DNA from: Azoarcus sp.
GTDB taxonomy: Bacteria > Pseudomonadota > Gammaproteobacteria > Burkholderiales > Rhodocyclaceae
Assembly (NCBI GenBank): GCA_031289095.1
Contig: JAITQD010000014.1
Location: forward strand, 1 to 41,561
Direction of reading: 5' to 3'
DNA length: 41,561 nt
Under the pieces are notes generated by a model. The model did not search any database and had not been told where the DNA came from. It saw only the letters and a program-made list of their open reading frames with translations. This document shows positions 25,291 through 35,123 of the stretch, in pieces (the stretch's first letter is position 1; each line of letters starts with the position of its first letter). Both the position numbers and the translations under genes were made by a program.

Positions 25291-28188
25291 ATGCTAAAGC
25301 CTGAACTTCCCGGATTTTCCTCTCGCCGACCCGTCGGCGGTTTTCCCCTCCCGCCTTATCCCCTGGCGGCTTCCGCCCTGGCCATTGGCCTGTTGTTCGC
25401 GGCGTTCGCGGCGCAGGCGGCGCCTTGGAATGGCGTTGTCAATACGACAGTCAACAGTTTGACGAAGACAGTCGGCTTTGGCGGGCAACAGTGGGTGGTG
25501 ATTGGGAATGACGCGCAAGGTGGGGTGTATGCCAATAATGCTACTACCAGCCCGTCCAGGACGCCCGCGCCGACGAACAGCATCACCTTGTTACTCATGA
25601 ATGGCAGTGCGGGCGGCGTGTATCCCAATTCCGCATTCAACACAAACGGCAATGACGAAAACGGTTATTCCAACTATTACAACGGCAGCACGTTGCAAAG
25701 CGTGTTGGAAGGAATTGCGAATGCTCTGCCTGGGAAAGAACAAGGGGTTATCAACCCGCGCTATCTGGCGCACGTGACGTCGAATATAACGGGAGAAAAG
25801 GGATACATCAGCACCTATACTGATCGCAACACGGGCGACGGCATCAATGGCGCGGATGCTCCTGACCAACTTCTATGGGCGCTTTCTTACCCTGAATGGC
25901 AGAAAATCGGTGACAAAGCAGTGCGAAAGTACGATTCCAATTGGTGGTTGCGTTCGCCGATGGATGGATACTACCGATTCGACTTCGCGATGGTCGTGGG
26001 GGGGTATGATGGCGACTACTGCTGCTACCTTGATTCGGTGACTGCCGTCCGTCCCGCTTTCAACCTGAATCTGGAATCTGTTCTCTTCACATCTGAATCT
26101 TCCGCTGCCGCAGGCAGCGGCAAATCGGGCGCTACCGTAGGCGGCGCATGGACGGCGGCTTCACCGCCGTCCACCGCGCAAAAATTCACCTTTCTCGATC
26201 CGACCATCGCCACGCCGAACCTCACCCTGACCGGCGGCGCGAGCGGTCTGAACTTTGCTTTCACCGACGCGACGCCGGGAACGAATATGTACGTTTCCGG
26301 CTTCCTGCAAGGCACGAATTCGTACTACGCCAAATACGCCGACACCGCGAGCGCCAACAGCGGCAATTTCAATGCCGCCGGAAGCAGCGACACCCTGGGC
26401 GTCAACCCCGGAACCTACCTTCTGCACCTCTTCGGCGAAGAAGCCAATACCTACCTCTACAGCGATTTCGCCAGTAACCCCGTCGATTTCCGCCTGACCG
26501 TCAACGCGTCCGGCAAAGCGTCCGACCTCGTTCTCCTGAGCGACGTCGCCTTCGGCCTCGACGGCGGCACGATTGGCCTGGAAGGCGGACAGACCTACAC
26601 CCAAACCTGGACACTCGGCGCTGGCGACAACACGCTCCACATCGCCTACGGCGACGCGGAAATTTCTGGCAACATCGGCGGCACGGGCGGCTTCATCAAA
26701 ACCGGCGACGATACCCTGACCCTTTCTGGAACGAACACCTACACCGGCATGACCACGGTACAGGAAGGCACGCTGACCCTGACCGGCTCGATAACCTCCG
26801 ACAGCCTCACCCTCCACGACGGAACGACTTTCGACGCCAACCTCGGAACAGTTCCCACTCTCGCCCAACTCGACGTACACGGCAGCGCCAACTACGACGG
26901 CAACCTGAACGCAACGGGCGGCGCCATGAACTTCTACCTGCCCACGACCTTCGGCGCGGGCGGTACGCTGCTCACCGTCACCGGCACGGCGGATATTACC
27001 GGCTCCACCGTCAACGTCGGCATCGAAGGCAGCAGTTCCCCGCTGCAAACCAGCGACACCGTGACGCTCATCGACGCGGGCACGCTCTCCGCCACCGGCA
27101 TCAACACCACTGCCAACGCTCAGGGAATGCTCGGTGTGACCCTGAAATATGATTTCGACCTCACCACTATGGGCAACACGCTTTTAGCCACCGTGTCCGG
27201 CCCCGGCGCCACGGTCAACGAACAAGCCAAAGCCCTCTCCGAAGGCCACCTCGCCGGTATGTCGAATCTGCTCGGCGGCGCTGACCTTGCCGCCGGACAA
27301 GGCGTCGCGCTGGCGACCCGCGCCGCCCAATCCCCCGGTCAAAGAAGCCCGCAAGCCTTCGGCACAATAAGCGGCGGCAGCCTGCGCCACGACACCGGCT
27401 CGCATATCGACGTCGACGGCTACCACCTCCTCGCCGGTGTCGCCACGGGCGGCGAACTCGCCGGTCTGTCCAAGGCCCAGACCACCCTCGGCGCGTTCTT
27501 TGAATACGGCGAAGGCGACTACGACACCCATAACAGCTTCGCCACCGCCGCGCGGGTCAAAGGCCAGGGCGATACCGACTACGCCGGAATCGGCGTCCTG
27601 GGCCGTCTCGACTTTGCCGGAAATGCCAGCGGTCATCCCTACGCCGAAGCGACGCTGCGTACCGGGCGAGTTTCCAGTGACTTCCACAGCAGCGACCTGA
27701 GAGACAGCCAGGGCCGCCGGGCCAGTTTCGAGAGCAAGGCCAGCTATTACGGCGCGTCACTCGGCGCGGGCCATCTCTGGCAAGTGAGCGAGAAAGCCAG
27801 CCTGACGGCCTACGGCAACTACCTGTGGACACACGAGAACGGCGATTCCGTCCGTCTCTCCACCGGCGACCCGGTGAAATTTTCCGCCGTGGATTCCCAG
27901 CGTCTTCGTCTGGGGGCGCGTTACAGCCAACACATCGGCGACAACAAGGCCGCCAGCGCCTACGCGGGTCTGGCCTGGGAGCGTGAATTCGACGGCAAAG
28001 CCCGCGCCAAGACCCACGGCTACCGGATCGACGCCCCCAGCCTCAAAGGCAACACCACCCTCCTGGAACTCGGCCTGACCCTCAACCCCCTGCCGACCCG
28101 CCCGCTCGACCTGGACATCGGCGTGCAAGGCTACACCGGCCAGCGCAAAGGGATCACCGGGAGCATCAAGGGGAATTACCGCTTCTGA
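25291..28188 (+). CDS. Autotransporter with DUF6273-like N-terminal passenger
   Basis: A 965-residue type V secreted protein. A long signal region (about 1-43, core ALAIGLLFAAFAAQAA) is followed by a passenger. Residues 50-265 contain WVVIGND, YSNYYNGSTL, NSNWWLRSP-like NWWLRSP (218-223) and VRPAFNLNL (from 253), a pattern I associate with the DUF6273 family seen mainly in Firmicutes. Residues about 460-500 form an autotransporter beta-strand repeat (KTGDDTLTLSGTNTYTGMTT). The barrel begins near residue 695 and ends in the outer-membrane signal YRF. No protease triad is visible. The passenger could bind a surface, but nothing fixes this. DNA for the DUF6273-like part is less GC-rich than its surroundings. 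Confidence 0.85.
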   Translation: MLKPELPGFSSRRPVGGFPLPPYPLAASALAIGLLFAAFAAQAAPWNGVVNTTVNSLTKTVGFGGQQWVVIGNDAQGGVYANNATTSPSRTPAPTNSITLLLMNGSAGGVYPNSAFNTNGNDENGYSNYYNGSTLQSVLEGIANALPGKEQGVINPRYLAHVTSNITGEKGYISTYTDRNTGDGINGADAPDQLLWALSYPEWQKIGDKAVRKYDSNWWLRSPMDGYYRFDFAMVVGGYDGDYCCYLDSVTAVRPAFNLNLESVLFTSESSAAAGSGKSGATVGGAWTAASPPSTAQKFTFLDPTIATPNLTLTGGASGLNFAFTDATPGTNMYVSGFLQGTNSYYAKYADTASANSGNFNAAGSSDTLGVNPGTYLLHLFGEEANTYLYSDFASNPVDFRLTVNASGKASDLVLLSDVAFGLDGGTIGLEGGQTYTQTWTLGAGDNTLHIAYGDAEISGNIGGTGGFIKTGDDTLTLSGTNTYTGMTTVQEGTLTLTGSITSDSLTLHDGTTFDANLGTVPTLAQLDVHGSANYDGNLNATGGAMNFYLPTTFGAGGTLLTVTGTADITGSTVNVGIEGSSSPLQTSDTVTLIDAGTLSATGINTTANAQGMLGVTLKYDFDLTTMGNTLLATVSGPGATVNEQAKALSEGHLAGMSNLLGGADLAAGQGVALATRAAQSPGQRSPQAFGTISGGSLRHDTGSHIDVDGYHLLAGVATGGELAGLSKAQTTLGAFFEYGEGDYDTHNSFATAARVKGQGDTDYAGIGVLGRLDFAGNASGHPYAEATLRTGRVSSDFHSSDLRDSQGRRASFESKASYYGASLGAGHLWQVSEKASLTAYGNYLWTHENGDSVRLSTGDPVKFSAVDSQRLRLGARYSQHIGDNKAASAYAGLAWEREFDGKARAKTHGYRIDAPSLKGNTTLLELGLTLNPLPTRPLDLDIGVQGYTGQRKGITGSIKGNYRF

Positions 28189-28199
28189 GCGAACAGGAC

Positions 28200-28228
28200 G
28201 GCGGGCGGATGGCGACATCGCCGCCGCC
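28200..28228. terminator. GC-rich inverted repeat after the autotransporter
   Basis: GGCGGGCGG and CCGCCGCC flank ATGGCGACATCG, giving a stem with one bulge just after the stop. No T tract follows, so terminator function is uncertain. Confidence 0.35.
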
Positions 28229-28259
28229 CAATGGCTCCCGCGTTATCTGATTTGCATTT

Positions 28260-28273
28260 TTGATATACATCAT
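28260..28273. promoter_or_regulatory. FNR/DNR-type box upstream of norC
   Basis: TTGATATACATCAT matches TTGAT-N4-ATCAA at 9 of 10 defined positions. Its centre is 68 bp before the norC ATG. With the usual -41.5 placement, transcription would start near 28308. The site is the likely target of the DNR-like regulator encoded at 34398-35123. Confidence 0.8.
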
Positions 28274-28334
28274 GGATTCGCCGCACCCGTAAAAACGAGA
28301 ATGCGCCCACTGATCCAAAGTGTGGGAGTGCGTC

Positions 28335-28760
28335 ATGAGTGGTGTTTTTACGAAGTCCATGGCCCGGAATATTTTTTACGGCGGGACAGTTTTTTTCTTT
28401 CTTTTTTTTCTTGCCCTGACCTTCGATACCGAACGGACATCGCCGCAGCGCGACAACAGGGAAAACCTGACTGAACAGGTCATGGCCGGAAAACGGCTTT
28501 GGGAAACGCGCAACTGTGTCGGCTGCCATACGATTCTGGGGGAGGGCGCTTATTACGCGCCCGAACTGGGTAATGTCTACAAACGGCGCGGTGGGGATTT
28601 CATCAAGGCGTGGATTAAATCGCAGCCCACGGGTGCGCTTGGACGTCGGCAAATGCCCCAGTTCAATCTGACGGATGACGAGTTGGACGAACTGGTGGCA
28701 TTCCTCAAATACACCTCGGAAATCAAGAACGGCAACTGGCCGCCCAACGACGAAGGTTGA
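28335..28760 (+). CDS. norC: Nitric oxide reductase, cytochrome c subunit
   Basis: NorC passes electrons from periplasmic cytochromes to NorB, which reduces NO to nitrous oxide. The 141-residue protein has one N-terminal membrane anchor (about 10-33, IFYGGTVFFFLFFLALTF) and a periplasmic heme c site CVGCH at 61-65, with a Met ligand probable in RQMPQF. The ATG follows GTGGGAG; an in-frame start 15 nt upstream is less likely. norB begins 42 bp downstream with a CAGGGAG site. Length and layout are standard for NorC. Confidence 0.96.
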   Translation: MSGVFTKSMARNIFYGGTVFFFLFFLALTFDTERTSPQRDNRENLTEQVMAGKRLWETRNCVGCHTILGEGAYYAPELGNVYKRRGGDFIKAWIKSQPTGALGRRQMPQFNLTDDELDELVAFLKYTSEIKNGNWPPNDEG

Positions 28761-30175
<1,415 letters not shown>

Positions 30176-30176
<1 letters not shown>

Positions 30177-31000
30177 TGGGGGCGTGCGCCATGCACCCGG
30201 GCAAACTTCACTTGGCGGAGTCGGATGTGCCCTACTACGACCCTGCCGGCAAGGAAGCGGACATTTTCGAGTGTGCCTGGCGCAACCGCCTGCCGGTGCT
30301 CATCAAGGGGCCGACCGGCTGCGGCAAAACCCGGTTTGTGACGCACATGGCAGCGCGCCTGAAACTGCCGCTCTTTACGGTGGCCTGCCACGACGACCTG
30401 ACGAGCGCCGATCTGCTGGGCCGCCACCTGATCGTCAACGGAGAAACCGCCTGGTGCGACGGCCCGCTCACACGGGCCGTACGCCAGGGCGGCATCTGCT
30501 ACCTGGACGAAATCGTGGAGGCGCGCAAGGACACCACCGTTGTGCTGCACCCGCTGGCCGACGACCGCCGCCTGCTGCCCATCGACCGTACCGGCGAACT
30601 GCTGGCCGCGCCACCCGGTTTCATGCTCGTGGTGTCGTACAACCCCGGCTACCAAAACCTGCTCAAGGGATTGAAGCCTTCCACCCGACAGCGTTTTGTC
30701 AGCCTGCGCTTCGATTTTCCCGATCCCGCCCGCGAACAGGCAATTCTGGTGCGTGAGACGGGCTGCGACGCCGGACTGGCATGCCGTCTGGCCGCCATCG
30801 GCAAAGCGCTGCGCCATTTGCGGGAACACGATCTTGAAGAAGCAGCGAGCACGCGCCTGCTGGTCTATGCCGCCACGCTGGTGCGTGAGGGCATGGACGC
30901 CCTGCTCGCCTGCCGCGCCGCCATCGTCGAAAGCCTGACCGACGACGTGGAAGTCGCCGACGCCCTGATGGAGGTCGTGGCCGCCGGACTTGGCCATTGA
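30176..31000 (+). CDS. norQ: NorQ, MoxR-type AAA+ ATPase for NO reductase activation
   Basis: NorQ is an AAA+ ATPase that works with NorD to insert the non-heme iron into NorB. The 274-residue product has Walker A GPTGCGKT at 45-52, Walker B GGICYLDEI near 105-113, sensor 1 VSYNPGYQN, and an arginine-finger region STRQRFVSL. The ATG overlaps the norB stop; an ATG at 30191 (MHPGKLHL) is equally possible and is closer to other NorQ N-termini. norD follows. The nor gene order C-B-Q-D is the classic one. Confidence 0.94.
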
Positions 31001-31088
31001 GGCGCGCGAACGACGTCATGCACAGCCGGGCGGCACCGGGTTTCCGACCCGGCGGTGCGTGCCTGGAAAAAGCGCCGGAGTCCGCCTG

Positions 31089-32930
31089 ATGGAAGAACGA
31101 ATCGGCCAGATCTGGCACCGCATCGTCACCCGCGCGGCGGTCGAACGTCACCCCGCCGCTGCCGTGCAGCTGGAAGACGTGACGCGGCGGCTGGGCGTTT
31201 TCTTCCGCGCCCTGGGCGGCGATGCCGGCCTGCGCCTGTGCCACGCCACCGAGGATCGTCACGGCCATCGCCGGCGCTGGCTCGCGCGCCTTGCGGGCAG
31301 CGGCGAACGCCTGTTCCTTGCGCGCCGCGACTCGGAAACTCTGCGCCTGCCGCCGGTCATCGACCTCTTTCCCGACGCGGATCTGAACCGCGACCTCTAC
31401 TTCTGGCTGGCGGCGCTGGCCGCCCATCTGAACGAACAACAGTCCTTCGGCGCGGACGCCATCCTGCCCAACCAGCACGCCACCGTGCGGGTGCTGCGCG
31501 CCTGGCCGGGACTCGCGCCGCGTTACTACCGGCTCGTGGCGGCCTATCTGCCGCGCCGCACCGAACCGCAACACCTGCCCGGTGGCGAGGCCGAACGCGA
31601 GCGGGTCATCCGTCAGGCGCTCCGGATGCCGGGCAGCGTCCTGTGCCGTCCCCTTGTGCCCGCAGACGCGCCGCCCGCCGAACCGGTGCCGCTCTGGCTT
31701 CGGTTCGACGCGGGCCTGACGAACGCGGCGAGACGCGATCCCGGCGAAGGCGGCGCGGCGTCCGGTTTGGCGCAGGAAGGCGACGGGCTTGCGCACAAGG
31801 CGGAACGGGTAGAAGCGCCGCACAAAAAACACGGCATGCTCCTGCCCTTTCGCGCCGAAAGCCTGCTGTCTCTGGCCGAATTTTTCCGGCTCGACCGCAG
31901 CGTCGACGACGAAGGCGATCCGGACACGCAAAACGCGCGCGACCTCGAACAACTCTCGCTCGCCCCGGCCCGCAAGGACGAACGCATCGCATCGCGGGTG
32001 CGCTTCGACCTCGACCTGCCTTCCGCCGCAGAGGACGACGACAGCATCGGCGACGGCCTGCCCTTCCCCGAATGGGATTACCGCACGTCCCGCCTGCGAC
32101 AGGATCACGCCTTCGTGCAAGACTTGCGCCCCCAACGGGCGGAACCCGCCCCGTTGCCGCCGCAACTGACACGGCTGGCGCGGCAGTTGCGGGAACGCTT
32201 CGCCGTGCTGCGCTCGGGACGCCACTGGCTCAAGGCGCAGGCCGAAGGCGACGAACTCGACCTCGACGCCGTTGTGCGCGCCCACACCGACCGCGCCTGC
32301 CAGCGCACCCCGGGAGAACAGCTCTATCGCGCCCTGGAAAAACGCGACCGCGACCTAGCCTGCCTGCTGCTCGCCGACCTGTCGCTTTCCACCGACGCCT
32401 GGGTTTCCAACACGGCCCGCGTCATCGACGTCATCCGCGACGCCCTGCTGCTGTTCGGCGAATCCCTGCGCGCCACCGGCGACCGCTTTGCGCTCTGCGG
32501 CTTCTCCTCGGTCAAGCGGCAGCACGTACGCTTTCACCGCTTCAAGGATTTCGGCGAACCCTTCGACAGCCGCATCCGGGGCCGGCTCCTCGCCATCCGG
32601 CCCGGCTACTACACCCGGCTGGGCGCAGCCATCCGGCGCGCCAGCCAGATGCTGGAACAGGAAAATGCCGCCCGCCGCCTGTTGCTGATCTTCTCCGATG
32701 GCAAACCCAACGATCTCGATATTTACGACAGCCGCTACGGCATCGAGGACACACGCATGGCTGTTCTGGAAGCGCGGCGCGCGGGACTGCTGCCTTTCTG
32801 TCTCACCATCGACCGCGAAGGCGGCGGCTATCTCGACCGCCTGTTCGGCCCCGGCGGCTACGCGATGCTGCGCAAACCCGAAGAACTGCCGCGCCGGCTG
32901 CCGCTGCTATACGCGCAATTGACCTGCTGA
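31089..32930 (+). CDS. norD: NorD, VWA-domain activator of NO reductase
   Basis: NorD carries a von Willebrand factor A domain and pairs with NorQ to activate NorBC. The 613-residue product has a helical N-terminal part (MEERIGQIWHRIVTRAAVER) and a C-terminal VWA domain with the MIDAS motif LLADLSLST, Asp430 first, followed by GYYTRLGAAIRRAS and LLLIFSDGKPND. An alternative TTG start at 30990 overlaps norQ, but MEERIGQIW is closer to family N-termini. The 88 bp between norQ and this ATG hold no other gene. Codon usage is like its neighbours. Confidence 0.93.
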   Translation: MEERIGQIWHRIVTRAAVERHPAAAVQLEDVTRRLGVFFRALGGDAGLRLCHATEDRHGHRRRWLARLAGSGERLFLARRDSETLRLPPVIDLFPDADLNRDLYFWLAALAAHLNEQQSFGADAILPNQHATVRVLRAWPGLAPRYYRLVAAYLPRRTEPQHLPGGEAERERVIRQALRMPGSVLCRPLVPADAPPAEPVPLWLRFDAGLTNAARRDPGEGGAASGLAQEGDGLAHKAERVEAPHKKHGMLLPFRAESLLSLAEFFRLDRSVDDEGDPDTQNARDLEQLSLAPARKDERIASRVRFDLDLPSAAEDDDSIGDGLPFPEWDYRTSRLRQDHAFVQDLRPQRAEPAPLPPQLTRLARQLRERFAVLRSGRHWLKAQAEGDELDLDAVVRAHTDRACQRTPGEQLYRALEKRDRDLACLLLADLSLSTDAWVSNTARVIDVIRDALLLFGESLRATGDRFALCGFSSVKRQHVRFHRFKDFGEPFDSRIRGRLLAIRPGYYTRLGAAIRRASQMLEQENAARRLLLIFSDGKPNDLDIYDSRYGIEDTRMAVLEARRAGLLPFCLTIDREGGGYLDRLFGPGGYAMLRKPEELPRRLPLLYAQLTC

Positions 32931-32983
32931 AAGTTTTTTGAGACAACGAAAAACCCGAACAAACCGGACGAGGAGAACCCACC

Positions 32984-33283
32984 ATGCTGGACGAGAATGC
33001 CATCCGCGCCGCGCTACGCCAGGTCTCCGACCCGGAAATCGGCATCAACATTGTCGATCTCGGGCTGATCTACCGCATTACCCTCAAACCAGAAGCGGTG
33101 GAAGTCGACATGACCACGACATCGCCCGCCTGCCCGATGGGCGCCATGCTCGTGGAGGAAGCCGAAGCCGCGCTGAGCAACATATTGCCGCCGGGCTACC
33201 GGGTAGACGTCCGGCGGGTCTGGGAACCGCCGTGGACGCCCGAGCGCATGAGCGACTCGGCGCGCGTCTGCCTCGGTTGGTGA
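32984..33283 (+). CDS. DUF59 (MIP18/SufT/PaaD-type) iron-sulfur assembly protein
   Basis: A 99-residue protein of the DUF59 family, which includes PaaD, SufT and the eukaryotic MIP18 protein, all linked to Fe-S cluster or metal delivery. It has the N-terminal helix (ENAIRAALRQVSDPEIGINI), VDLGLIY, and the invariant TSPACPMG with Cys50. A second Cys is near the end (RVCLGW). It sits 53 bp after norD in the same direction, which suggests a role in maturing a denitrification enzyme or regulator. The target is not known. Family assignment is good; the role is inferred from context. Confidence 0.85.
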   Translation: MLDENAIRAALRQVSDPEIGINIVDLGLIYRITLKPEAVEVDMTTTSPACPMGAMLVEEAEAALSNILPPGYRVDVRRVWEPPWTPERMSDSARVCLGW

Positions 33284-33291
33284 TTCGCCCC

Positions 33292-34389
33292 ATGCCCACG
33301 CCGCCACGCCCGTTCCGCCTGCTTCTGCTTCCCGGCGTGCTTGCGCTGCTCTCCGGCGTGTTGGGGGGCCTGTTCCGGCTCGGCTGGCCGGTACTACCCG
33401 CCGCCCTGTCCGGTGGCGGCGCGTGGCATGGCGCGCTGATGATGTCCGCATTCTTCGGCACTGTCATCGGCATGGAAAAAGCCGTCGCCTCCGGCAGTCA
33501 CTGGCCTTTCCTCGCACCGCTGGCGTCCGGCTGCGGCGGCATTTTTCTGCTGGCCGGTGGGCCACCCGCCGTAGCGGCCATCCTGTCGGCGCTGGCGGCG
33601 ACCATCCTGCTCGCCGCCAGCCTCGCAACGCTGAAACGGCAACACGCCGCATTCGTCGCCGTCGCCGCATTGGGCGCGTCGTGCTGGCTGCTGGGCAGCC
33701 TCTGCTGGCTGTGGACGGACGACACGGCCCTGGGCGCGCCCGCGTGGCTGTCCTTCATCGTATTGACGATCGCCGGAGAACGGCTGGAACTCACGCGCCT
33801 CGTCGCCACGCCGGACGCGGCGAAACGCACGTTCGCCCTGATCGTCGCCATCCTGCCTGTTGGCCTTGCGCTCGCCCTCGCGGCCCCGGCGGCGGGCCTT
33901 ACGCTCCAGGGTGCTGGCCTGCTCGGGCTGGCGATCTGGCTGGCGCGGTACGACATCGCCCGTCGCAACCTTTGGGCGGAAGGGCTGACGCGCTTTATCG
34001 CCATCTGTCTGATGGGCGGCTACGGCTTTCTCGCCGTGGGCGGGCTTCTCGGCCTCGCGGGCGGGCTGGAGGCGGGGCACCGCTGGCACGACGCCACACT
34101 GCACGCCGTCACGCTGGGCTTCGTGTTTTCCATGGTGTTGGGACACGCGCTCATCGTACTGCCCGCCATTGCGCGCATCCGCGTGCCGTATGGATGGGTT
34201 TTCTATGTACCGCTTGCGGTGCTGCACCTGTCGCTCGCCGTGCGCATCGGGGGCGGTCTGGCCGGACAGGGCGACGCCATTCGTTACGGCGCACTGGGCA
34301 ATGCCCTGGCGTTGCTGCTGTTCATCGCGATTCTGGCGGTTCAGGCGCGGCGGGGCGCGATTGCCGGGAAAGGGGCGCGCGCGTCCTGA
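33292..34389 (+). CDS. Multi-pass membrane protein, possibly NnrS-like
   Basis: A 365-residue, strongly hydrophobic protein with about ten or more predicted membrane helices. Histidines occur at conserved-looking positions: GGAWHGALMMSAFFG near residue 46, GHRWHDATLHAVTLGF and VLGHALIVLP. Such His-bearing helices recall heme-binding membrane proteins such as NnrS, which protects against or responds to NO and is often found beside nor and nir genes. I do not see a decisive NnrS signature, so the name is tentative. It follows the DUF59 gene by 8 bp and ends 8 bp from the convergent regulator gene. Confidence 0.6.
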   Translation: MPTPPRPFRLLLLPGVLALLSGVLGGLFRLGWPVLPAALSGGGAWHGALMMSAFFGTVIGMEKAVASGSHWPFLAPLASGCGGIFLLAGGPPAVAAILSALAATILLAASLATLKRQHAAFVAVAALGASCWLLGSLCWLWTDDTALGAPAWLSFIVLTIAGERLELTRLVATPDAAKRTFALIVAILPVGLALALAAPAAGLTLQGAGLLGLAIWLARYDIARRNLWAEGLTRFIAICLMGGYGFLAVGGLLGLAGGLEAGHRWHDATLHAVTLGFVFSMVLGHALIVLPAIARIRVPYGWVFYVPLAVLHLSLAVRIGGGLAGQGDAIRYGALGNALALLLFIAILAVQARRGAIAGKGARAS

Positions 34390-34397
34390 TCACGGAT

Positions 34398-35123
34398 TCA
34401 GTCCTCGTGCTCCCGCAGCTTGCGAATATCGGGGATATGGATTTCCCGGCCATGGACGACGAGCAGGCCGAGCACCGTGAGTTCGTGCAGGATGCGCGAC
34501 AGGTGTTCCTGCGTCATGCTGAGGCGGGACGCGATGACGTTCTTGCCGGTCGTGAGTCTGAGGGTGAAAGCGTTGTCCGCGCCGTCCGACATCTCCCGCA
34601 GCAGGTAGCCGATGACGCGCTGCCGGCCCGAGTGGAGTGAGTAGTCCTCGACGTCGCTGATCAACTGGTGCAGGCGCATGGAGAGGCCGGCAATCATCTT
34701 CCGGGCCAACGCCGGATCGCGTTCCAGTTCGGAGAAGACAGCCTGCTTCGGGAAAAAAAGCAGGATCGCATCGGTAAGCGCCTGCGCGAACACGCCGTAT
34801 GCGCGCTCCATGAACATGAAGGCTTCGCCGAAGGTCTGGCGCGGACGGACGATTTCAACGATTTTTTCCTGACCCTGCGGCGAGATGAAGGCCAGCTTGA
34901 CCTGGCCGGAGACGAGCAGATGGAAGCCATTGCACTCGTCACCTTTCCGGAACAGGATTTCGCCCTTGCCCAAGTCGACTTTTCGCATGCTCTGTGCGAT
35001 GTGCGAGATTTCTTCCGGCGAGAGGCCATTGAACAGGGGCAGGCCGGTGAGCAGGGCGTCGATATCGAAGTCGATCTTGTGCAGCATGATGTCCTCAATG
35101 GGACGGGAATCGGGTGCGCTCAT
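34398..35123 (-). CDS. dnr: DNR-type Crp/FNR regulator of denitrification
   Basis: A 241-residue Crp/FNR-family activator. The N-terminal half is a cyclic-nucleotide-binding-like sensor domain (LPLFNGLSPEEISHIAQSM through GEAFMFMERAYGVF), followed by the long dimer helix and a winged helix with IASRLSMTQEHLSRILHEL as recognition region. It lacks the N-terminal cysteine cluster of oxygen-sensing FNR, so it resembles DNR, which senses NO through heme. The start ATG overlaps the nirE stop as ATGA. FNR/DNR boxes before norC and nirS are its likely targets. NnrR or another DNR paralogue are the alternatives. Confidence 0.8.
   Translation of the reverse strand: MSAPDSRPIEDIMLHKIDFDIDALLTGLPLFNGLSPEEISHIAQSMRKVDLGKGEILFRKGDECNGFHLLVSGQVKLAFISPQGQEKIVEIVRPRQTFGEAFMFMERAYGVFAQALTDAILLFFPKQAVFSELERDPALARKMIAGLSMRLHQLISDVEDYSLHSGRQRVIGYLLREMSDGADNAFTLRLTTGKNVIASRLSMTQEHLSRILHELTVLGLLVVHGREIHIPDIRKLREHED

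Noticed and set aside
25291-26080. A diversity-generating retroelement acting on the DUF6273-like passenger
   Set aside because: No reverse transcriptase and no template repeat were found in the window.
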